Below are positions 23,613 through 31,352 of a DNA stretch of 50,803 nucleotides, piece after piece. A program made the position numbers and the translations under genes. The stretch's first letter is position 1; the number at the start of each line of letters is the position of its first letter. Origin of the DNA: Desulfobacterium sp. (GTDB lineage Bacteria > Desulfobacterota > Desulfobacteria > Desulfobacterales > Desulfobacteraceae); assembly GCA_016342325.1 (NCBI GenBank), contig JAEINR010000040.1, forward strand, positions 1 through 50,803. Direction: 5' to 3'. The notes under the pieces are model-generated. The model searched no databases and had not been told where the DNA came from. It saw nothing but the letters and a program-made list of their open reading frames with translations.

Positions 23613-24568
23613 TTATTTCGCTGTTTTTTTGTTGAGCACTCATAGGCCTGGATGATTCTTGATACAAGCCTGTGTCTCACAACATCCTCCCTGGTAAAAT
23701 AGACAAACTGGAGCCCTTCGATGTTTTGAAGCAGGCTTTTTGCCTCCACAAGGCCGGACGTTTTGCCCGGGGGGAGATCGATCTGGGTGATATCGCCAGT
23801 GATGACCGCCCTGGAACTGTAACCGATCCGGGTGAGAAACATCTTCATCTGTTCGGACGTGGTGTTCTGGGCCTCGTCAAGGATGATGAAAGAGTTGTTA
23901 AGGGTTCTTCCCCGCATGAATGCCAGGGGGGCGATCTCAATGGTTCCCTGCTCGATGAGTTCCTTGGCCCGGTCAAAGGTGAGCATGTCGTAGAGGGCAT
24001 CGTACAAGGGTCTCAGGTAGGGGTTGATCTTTTCGGCAAGGTCCCCCGGCAAAAATCCCAGGGTCTCTCCTGCTTCAACCGCAGGCCGTGTCAACACGAT
24101 CCTGTTGATCTCTCCCTTGGTGAAGGCAGCCACGGCCATGGCCATGGCAAGATAGGTCTTACCGGTTCCGGCGGGACCGATGGAGAAGACGATATCGTTT
24201 TGCCTGGCTTCATCGATGTACCGCTTCTGGGACGGGTTCCTTGGTGTTATGGGTTTGTTCTTGGCCGTGGTGAACACGGTGTCCAAAAAAATGGTTTTCA
24301 GTTGGCAGGTGCTGTCTTGGCGAAGGGCCTTTGCCGCGGACTCGATGTCCGAGGGGTTGAGGATGTACTTGTGTTTAATAAGGTCGTAGAGCTGGGTGAC
24401 GATGTTTTCTGCAAGGAGAATGTCTTTGTCCTTGCCCCTCAGGTGAAGTTCGTTTCCCCTGGCGTCGATCCTTACCCCGGCTGCTTCTGCTATTTTTGCG
24501 ATGTTGTCGTTGTGCTGGCCGAACAGTTGCTGTGCCAGATCAATGTTGTTCAAAGTTATGGTCTTCAT
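23609..24568 (-). CDS. phoH: PhoH-family ATPase
   Basis: A 319-residue PhoH-like protein: a KH-like N-terminal region (about 1-110), then a P-loop ATPase with GPAGTGKTYLAMA and the Walker B region NSFIILDEAQNTT, SSRAVITGDITQIDLP and a C-terminal VVRHRLVSRIIQAYE. PhoH proteins are RNA-linked ATPases commonly coupled to ybeY. First gene of the minus-strand operon; its stop overlaps the pgpH start (ATGA). Confidence 0.95.
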   Translation of the reverse strand: MKTITLNNIDLAQQLFGQHNDNIAKIAEAAGVRIDARGNELHLRGKDKDILLAENIVTQLYDLIKHKYILNPSDIESAAKALRQDSTCQLKTIFLDTVFTTAKNKPITPRNPSQKRYIDEARQNDIVFSIGPAGTGKTYLAMAMAVAAFTKGEINRIVLTRPAVEAGETLGFLPGDLAEKINPYLRPLYDALYDMLTFDRAKELIEQGTIEIAPLAFMRGRTLNNSFIILDEAQNTTSEQMKMFLTRIGYSSRAVITGDITQIDLPPGKTSGLVEAKSLLQNIEGLQFVYFTREDVVRHRLVSRIIQAYECSTKKQRNK

Positions 24569-24613
24569 GGCCCCAAGACTGCACGCAATTGATCAAAAGG
24601 TCAATAAAAAATC

Positions 24614-24643
24614 TTGACTGAAAACCGGGGCAACTGATACTTA
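24614..24643 (+). promoter_or_regulatory. Sigma-70-type promoter for cvpA-mazG-hisHF
   Basis: TTGACT (24614-24619), 18-base spacer, TACTTA (24638-24643) with TG at 24635-24636 giving an extended -10 (TG-A-TACTTA). It lies 34 bases before the cvpA ATG in a divergent gap with phoH. Confidence 0.5.
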
Positions 24644-24676
24644 AACCCTTCAAGGATTAAAATATACGGTGGGATT

Positions 24677-25225
24677 ATGAATGTTTTTGATGTTGTGATC
24701 GTGGTCATTGTTTCGTTCTGTCTGATTCGTGGACTCTTCAGGGGACTCATCCGGGAGATATCTTCCATCGTGGGGGTGCTTGCGGGATTTTATGGTGCCT
24801 ACACCTATTATCCCATGGTTGAGCCGACCTTTGTCCGGTGGGTGGAAACCCCCGGCTATCGAAATATTATCTCTTTCTTTCTCCTGTTCTGCACTATTTT
24901 GATTTTGATCAACCTGATCGCCCGGTTGATTCGCTACCTTTTAAATATTGTGTTTTTGGGGTGGGTGGATCGGTTGTTCGGCATGGTTTTTGGTGCAGCC
25001 AAGGGGTTGATCATCGTTTCTGTCCTTTTTATTACGCTTACGACCCTGTTGCCCAAGGGGGGGACCATTGTGACCCAGTCCCGGCTTTCACCCCATGTTG
25101 CCATCGTTTCCGAAGCGATCTCCGTGTTTGTGTCACGGGATATGAGAAACCAATTACAACTAAAGCTTGAAGGAATAAAAAAGAGTTGGGAGAAAAAGAG
25201 AAGCGCGATACAGACGAGGGCTTGA
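24677..25225 (+). CDS. cvpA: CvpA family membrane protein
   Basis: A 182-residue inner-membrane protein with four hydrophobic helices and the family opening NVFDVVIVVIVSFCLIRGLFRGLIREI, then GWVDRLFGMVFGAAKGLIIV. CvpA proteins support colicin V export and envelope homeostasis in enterobacteria; function elsewhere is unclear. It is the first gene of a tightly packed plus-strand operon and overlaps mazG. Confidence 0.9.
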   Translation: MNVFDVVIVVIVSFCLIRGLFRGLIREISSIVGVLAGFYGAYTYYPMVEPTFVRWVETPGYRNIISFFLLFCTILILINLIARLIRYLLNIVFLGWVDRLFGMVFGAAKGLIIVSVLFITLTTLLPKGGTIVTQSRLSPHVAIVSEAISVFVSRDMRNQLQLKLEGIKKSWEKKRSAIQTRA

Positions 25226-26007
25226 ACAGCCTTGTAAAGATTATACAGACCTTGCGGGGAGAGAACGGCTGTCCCTGGGACAGGAAACAGACCCCTGAAA
25301 CCATGTGGAAATGCCTTGCTGAGGAGGTGTACGAGCTTCTTGAGGCCATTGAGGACGGCGACGTCAACGATGTGTGCGACGAGACCGGGGATGTGCTGTT
25401 TCAGTTGGTGTTCATTGCCGAACTCTACCGGGAACAGGGAGATTTTGATCTTTCGGACTGCATTGCCAAGAGTGCCAGAAAGATGATTCGGCGCCATCCC
25501 CATGTGTATGGGGATCTTGCGCTTAAGAACGAAGAAGAGCTTTTCCAGCGCTGGGAAAGTATCAAGCGGGAGGAGAAGCTTGAGGCGGGCAAAGGGCGGG
25601 CAAAATCGGCCCTGGATTCCGTGCCCAGGGGAATGACGGCTTTGTTGAGGTCCTATAAAATATCGGAACGGGCGGTTCGATCCGGATTCGACTGGGACGA
25701 TATGGGCGGGGTGATGGAAAAGGTCGAAGAGGAGTGGCAGGAGTTTACCGAGGCCCTTGCCAAGGGGGATAAGGATGAAATCGCCCTGGAGTTTGGGGAC
25801 ATCCTGTTTACCCTGTCCAATGTGGCACGATTTGCCGGTATTCATCCCGAGACAGCCCTGGCGCGCTCCACAGACAAGTTTGAAAAGCGGTTCAGGCATA
25901 TGGAGGCTCTTCTTGCTGAAAGGAACGAGGGGCTTAATGATCTTTCAAGAACTGAGAAGGACTCCCTATGGGAGGAGGCAAAGAGGGCTTATGATAGCGA
26001 TTGTTGA
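25186..26007 (+). CDS. mazG: Nucleoside triphosphate pyrophosphohydrolase
   Basis: A 273-residue tandem MazG protein. The first domain has GCPWDRKQTPETMWKCLAEE, EVYELLEAIE and DETGDVLFQLVF (EExxE...ExxD metal pattern), the second EEEWQEFTEAL and EFGDILFTLSNVARF. It hydrolyses NTPs to NMPs, cleaning the nucleotide pool. The listed start is TTG, 40 bases inside cvpA, with AAGGA 11 bases away; a second TTG at 25222 overlaps the cvpA stop and is equally possible. hisH starts 17 bases before its end. Confidence 0.93.
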   Translation: MGEKEKRDTDEGLNSLVKIIQTLRGENGCPWDRKQTPETMWKCLAEEVYELLEAIEDGDVNDVCDETGDVLFQLVFIAELYREQGDFDLSDCIAKSARKMIRRHPHVYGDLALKNEEELFQRWESIKREEKLEAGKGRAKSALDSVPRGMTALLRSYKISERAVRSGFDWDDMGGVMEKVEEEWQEFTEALAKGDKDEIALEFGDILFTLSNVARFAGIHPETALARSTDKFEKRFRHMEALLAERNEGLNDLSRTEKDSLWEEAKRAYDSDC

Positions 26008-26620
26008 TTACGGGGCTGGGAATCTGACCAGCGTTGCCCGGGCGGTTTCCTTTCTGGGGTATACCCCCAGGGTGACCCGGGATCCTGCTGAGATAGCGGG
26101 TGCCGACAGAATTATATTTCCCGGCGTTGGGGCCGCAGGTTCAGCCATGACCGGCATGGAAGAACGGGGGATCGATGGCGCCATGAAACAGGCCTTTGGG
26201 GCCGGGACGCCCATGTTGGGGATCTGTGTGGGCTGTCAGATTATCATGGATAAAAGCCAGGAGAACGATGCCCGTTGTCTTGGTCTGATTCCAGGGGAGG
26301 TGCACGCCTTTCCGGAAAAAATGGACTCGGGTGACGGCTACCCCCTTAAGGTGCCACACATGGGGTGGAACGGGCTTGAGGTCGTTCAAGACCATCCCCT
26401 GTTCCAGGGGGTGGGAAAGGATGACGAGTTTTATTTTGTTCATTCCTATTTTCCCGTGCCAAAGGATCCCAAGGCTGTTTTCGGCAGAACCGATTACGGT
26501 GTCACCTTTGCGTCTGCCATTGGAACGGATAATTTGTTTGCCACCCAGTTTCACCTTGAAAAGAGCGGTGAGCCAGGACTATTAATCTTAAAGAATTTTT
26601 GTGTGTGGAAACCATGTTGA
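25991..26620 (+). CDS. hisH: Imidazole glycerol phosphate synthase glutaminase subunit
   Basis: A 209-residue class I glutamine amidotransferase that supplies ammonia to HisF in histidine synthesis. Nucleophile C79 is in GICVGCQ; the His and Glu of the triad are in [10 protein letters not shown] (normally FHPEKSG). Opening [14 protein letters not shown] and oxyanion strand PGVGA are canonical. I chose the ATG at 25991, after GGAGG; the frame extends upstream through mazG but that part is antisense to nothing recognisable. Stop overlaps hisF by 7 bases, so translation is coupled. Confidence 0.95.
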   Translation: MIAIVDYGAGNLTSVARAVSFLGYTPRVTRDPAEIAGADRIIFPGVGAAGSAMTGMEERGIDGAMKQAFGAGTPMLGICVGCQIIMDKSQENDARCLGLIPGEVHAFPEKMDSGDGYPLKVPHMGWNGLEVVQDHPLFQGVGKDDEFYFVHSYFPVPKDPKAVFGRTDYGVTFASAIGTDNLFATQFHLEKSGEPGLLILKNFCVWKPC

Positions 26621-27393
26621 GTAAACGAATAATTCCCTGCCTTGATGTGCGGGAGGGTAAAACGACCAAGGGTGTCAAGTTCCAGAACAACGTTGAGATT
26701 GGTGATCCGGTGGAGATGGCGCGTTTCTACTATGAAGCCGGGGCCGATGAGCTGGTGTTCTATGATATTACAGCTTCCCATGAAAAGCGCGACATCATGA
26801 TTGATGTGGTCAAAAGGGTGGCTGAAACCATTTTTATTCCCTTTTCCGTGGGGGGAGGCATCCGGACCCTGGAGGATATGAGAACCGTGCTTCTGGCCGG
26901 GGCCGAAAAAGTGAGCGTTAACTCCGCTGCCGTGAAAAATCCCGATATCATCCGCCAGGGGGCCCAGGCCTTTGGAAACCAGTGCGTTGTGCTTGGCATG
27001 GATGTCAAGCATGTGGGGCAAAAGGAGGGCATCCCGTCCGGATATGAGATTGTCATCAACGGCGGAAGGACCTACATGGGTATGGACGCCCTGGAATGGG
27101 CCAAAAGGGCCCAGGATCTCGGGGCAGGAGAGATCTGCCTCAACTCCATTGATGCCGATGGAACAAAGGACGGGTATGAGATGAACCTTACCCGGCTGAT
27201 TTCAGATGCCGTCGACATTCCGGTGATCGCCTCGGGCGGGGCCGGCACGCCGTCCCATCTGGCCGACATCCTGACCCAGGGCAGGGCGGATGCCGCCCTC
27301 ATCGCATCCATGGTTCATTTCGGCACCTATACGGTCAATGAGATCAAGGGATATCTCCAGGAGAAGGGCGTCAAAGTGAGAAAAACCTGGTAG
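26614..27393 (+). CDS. hisF: Imidazole glycerol phosphate synthase cyclase subunit
   Basis: A 259-residue TIM barrel that turns PRFAR and ammonia into imidazole glycerol phosphate and AICAR. It starts [12 protein letters not shown] with catalytic D11, and carries [21 protein letters not shown] and [13 protein letters not shown]. Only hisH and hisF of the pathway are present here, so the rest of the his genes must lie elsewhere. It ends the operon and converges on the flagellar unit. Confidence 0.96.
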   Translation: MLSKRIIPCLDVREGKTTKGVKFQNNVEIGDPVEMARFYYEAGADELVFYDITASHEKRDIMIDVVKRVAETIFIPFSVGGGIRTLEDMRTVLLAGAEKVSVNSAAVKNPDIIRQGAQAFGNQCVVLGMDVKHVGQKEGIPSGYEIVINGGRTYMGMDALEWAKRAQDLGAGEICLNSIDADGTKDGYEMNLTRLISDAVDIPVIASGGAGTPSHLADILTQGRADAALIASMVHFGTYTVNEIKGYLQEKGVKVRKTW

Positions 27394-27402
27394 CGGCCGA
27401 CC

Positions 27403-27855
27403 CTATAGGTAGTCCCCCCTCTGGAACTTAACGTATTCGTTGTTTGCCATCATGGCACTCTGGGTGGCAATCTCCTTGAGTTCGGCATCAATGTCCGGGG
27501 TTTTTTCGGTCTGTTCGAGGAGTTTGCCGGCGCTGGTCTTGATCCTGTTGAGGATTGGCTCCAGGCTTTTTAATGAAGCTGTAGGGTCCTCGAGCTGGTT
27601 TGAGTAGAGATCCAGCATGTCCAGAAGTTCATCCGTCATGTTCTGGATGGCTGGGAGTGGGTCACACCTGAAGTCACACCTCGTAGATGGGACCTCTTCC
27701 AAGGATGCAGCGGGAGGGGTCTGCATGGACGGCGCTCCTGTCGTACCCAGGGCCTTTCCCAGGACCTGCTGGAACGCCCCGTTTGTGTTCTGCTTCACGT
27801 CGTTCTTTCTTGTTTCCGCAAGGCCTGCGAAAGATGAATTCACCTGATGTATCAT
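27403..27855 (-). CDS. Uncharacterised protein in a flagellar unit
   Basis: A 150-residue soluble protein with a polar N-terminal third (residues 1-60, rich in Pro, Ala, Ser) and a helical C-terminal part with the pattern MTDELLDMLDLYSNQLEDP. It has an AAGGAG site, so it is a real gene. I do not recognise the family. It is the third gene after a DVU0524-like gene and flgM with a 178-base gap, so it may be flagellar, perhaps a chaperone or rod/hook accessory (inference only). Confidence 0.7.
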   Translation of the reverse strand: MIHQVNSSFAGLAETRKNDVKQNTNGAFQQVLGKALGTTGAPSMQTPPAASLEEVPSTRCDFRCDPLPAIQNMTDELLDMLDLYSNQLEDPTASLKSLEPILNRIKTSAGKLLEQTEKTPDIDAELKEIATQSAMMANNEYVKFQRGDYL

Positions 27856-28033
27856 TGCAATCTCCTTTGTCGTTGCTAAGGACTAAAGAAGCAAGAAACG
27901 GGCCAATTCGATGGTGTGATGTTTTTCGGTGGGAAGATGTAATTAAATTAAGCGGTTGAGTTCTGCAGCGTCAGGGGCGAACGTCTCCGGCCCCTGGTTG
28001 GGCGGAAAAAATTGCATTCCAAGGGGGTGGTGC

Positions 28034-28336
28034 CTAGGCAATTTTGTCAAGGAAATACCCCGTCATCTTTTCGGCAACCTTGTCGGCGTCGACCGTATAT
28101 TTGCCAAGCTCGATCTGTTCTTTAAGTTCAGCTATCCGTTCGGCTCTCCCAGCAGGTTCTTTTTCCATTGTCTGCTGAATCTTCTGAAGATCCTTTGTGC
28201 CTGACGAGAGGTTGACGTTATCAACGTTCGGTGTTCCCACTGCCTCTCTCTTTTTATCTGAAGAGGGGGAACCAGCCGTTTTCTGATTGCCGTAGGTCTG
28301 GTTGACTAACGATGGATTTTGAGTGGAAATTTTCAT
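28034..28336 (-). CDS. flgM: Anti-sigma-28 factor FlgM
   Basis: A 100-residue protein with a disordered, Ser/Asn-rich N-terminal half and a C-terminal FlgM signature: AERIAELKEQIELGKYTVDADKVAEKM. FlgM holds sigma-28 (FliA) inactive until the hook-basal body is complete and FlgM is exported. AGAGG ribosome site. It lies 14 bases after the DVU0524-like gene and downstream of a sigma-28-type promoter, so it would be autoregulated through FliA. Confidence 0.9.
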   Translation of the reverse strand: MKISTQNPSLVNQTYGNQKTAGSPSSDKKREAVGTPNVDNVNLSSGTKDLQKIQQTMEKEPAGRAERIAELKEQIELGKYTVDADKVAEKMTGYFLDKIA

Positions 28337-28350
28337 TGTGACCTCTTTTT

Positions 28351-28776
28351 TTAAGACTCCATGTTTTTGTCGGCGGCCTGACGCGCTAGTTCGGTCAGGC
28401 GCCGAATGACAAATTCCGAATCCTCAACAGAGAGGGTCTTGGTTGTCTTGACGTTGTTTTCGTCAATGGTTGTAAAGGAGAACTTTTCTTCTTTTTTATG
28501 GGTGAAATTGATTCTCTGGCCAAGTTCTTTTTCAACCTGGTCTGCAATTTTGTATTCCAACTCCTCTTGGGGGCCAACCGTGGTGATCCTGTCGACAATG
28601 CTACTGGTAACCTTTTCGATGATCGCTGTTCGCTTCCCTTCCGCAGAAATGCTGACATCATCGGCAGAGGTTTGGCTTCTACCGACGGATCTGTTTCTGG
28701 CAAGAATTTTCCCCTGGCTCAACTGCCTGCTGTAAACTTTGAGAACATTCTGTATTTGGTATGATGGAATCTGCAT
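28351..28776 (-). CDS. DVU0524 family FlgM-associated protein
   Basis: A 141-residue protein matching the layout of the small protein always found next to flgM in sulfate reducers (DVU0524 type): IPSYQIQNVLKVYSRQLSQG at the start, DVSISAEGKR in the middle and a helical C-terminus ending near LTELARQAADK. Its function is unknown; co-transcription with flgM suggests a role in late flagellar assembly or FlgM handling. AAGGAG site at good spacing. Confidence 0.82.
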   Translation of the reverse strand: MQIPSYQIQNVLKVYSRQLSQGKILARNRSVGRSQTSADDVSISAEGKRTAIIEKVTSSIVDRITTVGPQEELEYKIADQVEKELGQRINFTHKKEEKFSFTTIDENNVKTTKTLSVEDSEFVIRRLTELARQAADKNMES

Positions 28777-28801
28777 TGCAATTCTCCTTAACCTAAAAGA
28801 C

Positions 28802-28829
28802 CTATCGGCATTGAAGAATTAAAACTGAA
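28802..28829 (-). promoter_or_regulatory. Sigma-28 (FliA) type flagellar promoter
   Basis: On the minus strand: TTCAGTTT, 12-base spacer, GCCGATAG. The consensus is TAAAGTTT-N11-GCCGATAA; the -10 half matches at 7 of 8 and the -35 half at 6 of 8 positions. It ends 26 bases before the DVU0524-like start codon. The context (flgM) fits a late-class flagellar promoter. Confidence 0.7.
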
Positions 28830-28838
28830 ATGTTTTTT

Positions 28839-30131
28839 TTATTCATCATAGTCTCCGTCAGGACCCTTGTCAGAGGTTATCATGGCTGCCTTCTCAATAA
28901 TTTTTTCCCGGGTCCAGTTGTCAGGATCTTCAATGACCTTGGCTTTTGGGCCCGGGTCATGGGAGCCGGTCTTCAGGATCTCTTCCAGGGTAATGGTGCC
29001 TGTCCCTTGTGCATTGAAAACGTTTGTCAAAAGGTCATAGGCAAATACTTCCACGGCTTTTATCATTCTGTCCCGGATCTCTTTTGGCTGGGCAAGGAGG
29101 CTGTTCTCAAAGGGACGATTGAGTTTTTTGTAGTTGCCGGGATCGATCCCCTGATCTTTTGCTGTGGCAAGCATTTCCTGCCACATGGTTTCGCTGAGAC
29201 CTTCATCCTTCTTTTTAATGACGTCACCGTTGTCATCGAGGATGGCGTTGCCGTATTCGTTTACTTCGAGTCCCCAGGAGACCATTTGCAGGGCCGTGGC
29301 AACATTTGCCTTGGTGGTGCTGGTCTCGGAGATGATGGCCCGAAGTCTGTCCGAGTCGTTTCCCGAGGTGCCGTGCTGGGCGCCGGCGGTGCCATAGGGC
29401 TTAAGCGCCTCGTGGATCTCCCGGGTGAGCTCAACGTTGATGCCGGTGCCGCTTGCTTCAATGCCGTGGGTGGTGCCGTTGTTCAGGGCGATCCAGTCGG
29501 GAATGATGTTGTAGGCATTGAGTCCCTGGATGAGAAACAGGGCCTCCTCCGGGGTGGAAAGACCTAACTTGCCCTTGATTTCACCCACTTCGGTTTCAAG
29601 GCCTGCCCAGGCCGGAATCATGGGGTTGACCTCAATGTTGGCCAGAAGGTTCTGATCGTCGGGCATGTGGGAAGCGTCAATGGCGATGGAGGTGATGCCC
29701 GCCTCGAACAGGGTGGGAATTTCCTCCTTGGCCAGGGGTAGGTCATCCGGTTTTTTGATGACAAAGTGGTCGGCATGGATGGCCACGGGAATGGTGATGC
29801 CCAGCTCGTTGCAGATGGCGTCCACCTGGCGGGCCATGTTCCAGAGACTTGTGGGGCAGTAAGCGGCCCTTCCGCCTTCAGAGCGGGCGATCTCGATGAT
29901 GATGGCGGCATCGGCCCGCTGGGCGGCCATGAGGGTTCCTCTCATAATAAAGGAGCTCCGTGCGTTGGCCGCAATGGTCATTGCCTTCCCTTTTTTCAGC
30001 ATGGCTCTGTCAATGTATTTTCCACTCACGATCAATGCTTTGGAGTTAGGGAAGAGCTGTTTGATGTTTGGGGGCCGTCCTACCTCTAGTGCCTTGTTAT
30101 ACTCTGGGGAGTATTTTATGGGGTCTGGCAT
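28839..30131 (-). CDS. Class II fructose-bisphosphate aldolase family protein
   Basis: A 430-residue metal-dependent aldolase-like TIM barrel. H119-A-D-H122 provides the class II zinc-binding histidine pair, ETEVGEIKGK corresponds to the ELGxxGG strand, IALNNGTTHG to the GNxHG metal site and AGAQHGTSG to the HGGSG phosphate site. It is longer than the E. coli enzyme (359 residues). The usual reaction is reversible cleavage of fructose 1,6-bisphosphate, needed here for gluconeogenesis in an autotroph or fatty-acid user; another ketose phosphate is possible. Ribosome site AAGGAG. It is likely a separate transcript from the flagellar genes. Confidence 0.88.
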   Translation of the reverse strand: MPDPIKYSPEYNKALEVGRPPNIKQLFPNSKALIVSGKYIDRAMLKKGKAMTIAANARSSFIMRGTLMAAQRADAAIIIEIARSEGGRAAYCPTSLWNMARQVDAICNELGITIPVAIHADHFVIKKPDDLPLAKEEIPTLFEAGITSIAIDASHMPDDQNLLANIEVNPMIPAWAGLETEVGEIKGKLGLSTPEEALFLIQGLNAYNIIPDWIALNNGTTHGIEASGTGINVELTREIHEALKPYGTAGAQHGTSGNDSDRLRAIISETSTTKANVATALQMVSWGLEVNEYGNAILDDNGDVIKKKDEGLSETMWQEMLATAKDQGIDPGNYKKLNRPFENSLLAQPKEIRDRMIKAVEVFAYDLLTNVFNAQGTGTITLEEILKTGSHDPGPKAKVIEDPDNWTREKIIEKAAMITSDKGPDGDYDE

Positions 30132-30625
30132 TTTAATCTCCTTAGTTTGTTCTTAAAAGTCATTGTTTGGAGGTGTTTCGTAATGGGCATCGTTTGTGTT
30201 GAAACGTAAATGATACCCATACTTTCCCCAACAGGGGCCAACTCGACTCTTAGATAAAGCTATCGACTTCCGCACGGTTTCTCTTTCATGGGCCCCTTCT
30301 CTTACCTGAGCGAGCAGGGCTTGTATCCACCGCATATCGTCTATATGTATCACATTTCAGACAAATATCTATCTCATAATAGGTAATGATGAAAAAATCA
30401 AGGAGAATAAAATGAATGTTAACTCATTACTGCGATTTGGGTCTACAATAGGGGGTCTTAACCCCAATGGGAGGGGGGGTGTTGTTGTAAACTGTCAAAA
30501 ATATGAAGGATATTAAAGTGAAAACAGAGTTGTAAAAAGATGATGAATCCGCTTGACAGATGAAAAAAATGTTTGATACAAATGAATATCAATTCATTTT
30601 TTTGATTCTAACGAGGTAACCTGTT
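30132..30625. other. Divergent intergenic region, aldolase / TetR regulator
   Basis: This 494-base gap contains the TetR promoter and operator at its right end (30553-30599). A 66-codon minus-strand frame with a GTG start (30153-30353) lacks a ribosome site and a recognisable domain, so I do not call it. A short CCCC-AACA-GGGG hairpin lies at about 30226. No other gene is seen. Confidence 0.55.
30553..30599 (+). promoter_or_regulatory. TetR promoter with overlapping palindromic operator
   Basis: TTGACA (30553-30558), 18-base spacer, TACAAA (30577-30582), overlapped by the perfect palindrome AAATGAAT-ATCA-ATTCATTT (30580-30599). The palindrome covers the -10 and start point, ideal for autorepression. 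It resembles the TGAATGA...TCATTCA operators of FadR/YsiA-type fatty-acid regulators (family knowledge). A half-site AATGAATT also occurs at 31275-31282 upstream of the Fe-S oxidoreductase. Confidence 0.75.
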
Positions 30626-31219
30626 TTGCGGAAAGATAGAAAAGAGCGATCTGACAAGTACTACTCGATGTTGAATGCCGCAGGTGTCGTATTTGCGAGG
30701 CTGGGGTTCTACAAGGCCACCATCTCCCAGATTGCGGCCGAGGCGGGTGTGGCAGACGGTACCATTTATCTCTATTTCAAGAACAAGGATGATATCCTCT
30801 ATCAGTTCATGAACTACAAGAGCGGTCGTTTTTTTGAAACCATGCGACAGGCCGTGGACGGAAGCGAAACTGCCGATCTCAAGCTTCGGAAACTGATTCG
30901 CTGTCATTTAAGAGAGTTCCAGAATGACAGGGATATGGCCGTCATCTTTCAGTCCGAGGTGAGGTACCGCCGTGACGTCGCCCCCCACATCAAAGATATA
31001 TCCAAGGTCTACTTCGATCTTCTGACCGAGATCATTGAACAGGGACAGAACGATGGTATCCTGAAACAGAACCTTTTCATGGGGCTTGTCAAGCGCCTTG
31101 TTCTAGGTGGTGTCGAAGGGGTGATCAATACCTGGGTGGCGGCAGAGGGGAAGTATGACCTGGTCTCCATGGCCGATCCCCTGGTGGATCTTTACTTGGG
31201 CGGTATCGAAGCCCGCTAA
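30626..31219 (+). CDS. TetR/FadR-like transcriptional regulator
   Basis: A 197-residue regulator with an N-terminal helix-turn-helix (FYKATISQIAAEAGVADGTIYLYFKNKDDIL, about residues 28-58) and a helical ligand domain of the YsiA/FadR type. It would release DNA on binding long-chain acyl-CoA. Start is TTG at 30626 with GAGGT eight bases before it; no ATG fits. The next genes are the ETF oxidoreductase and etfBA, and the palindrome over its promoter supports autorepression and control of fatty-acid electron transfer (inference). Confidence 0.88.
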   Translation: MRKDRKERSDKYYSMLNAAGVVFARLGFYKATISQIAAEAGVADGTIYLYFKNKDDILYQFMNYKSGRFFETMRQAVDGSETADLKLRKLIRCHLREFQNDRDMAVIFQSEVRYRRDVAPHIKDISKVYFDLLTEIIEQGQNDGILKQNLFMGLVKRLVLGGVEGVINTWVAAEGKYDLVSMADPLVDLYLGGIEAR

Positions 31220-31352
31220 ATTATATATAAATACTGAATGGTCTTTTTCCTTGACGCATGGGGTATTGTCTATTAATGAATTGAAGCTGCATCCAATGCA
31301 GTTGAAAGAGCGCGTGTCAACTATAAACTATTTTTTGACTAAGAGGTAAAAC

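Noticed and set aside
30153-30353. A 66-codon minus-strand frame upstream of the aldolase
   Set aside because: GTG start without ribosome site and no recognisable domain; not enough to call a gene.
31251-31279. TTGACG as a promoter for the ETF oxidoreductase
   Set aside because: No acceptable -10 box at 16-18 bases spacing.
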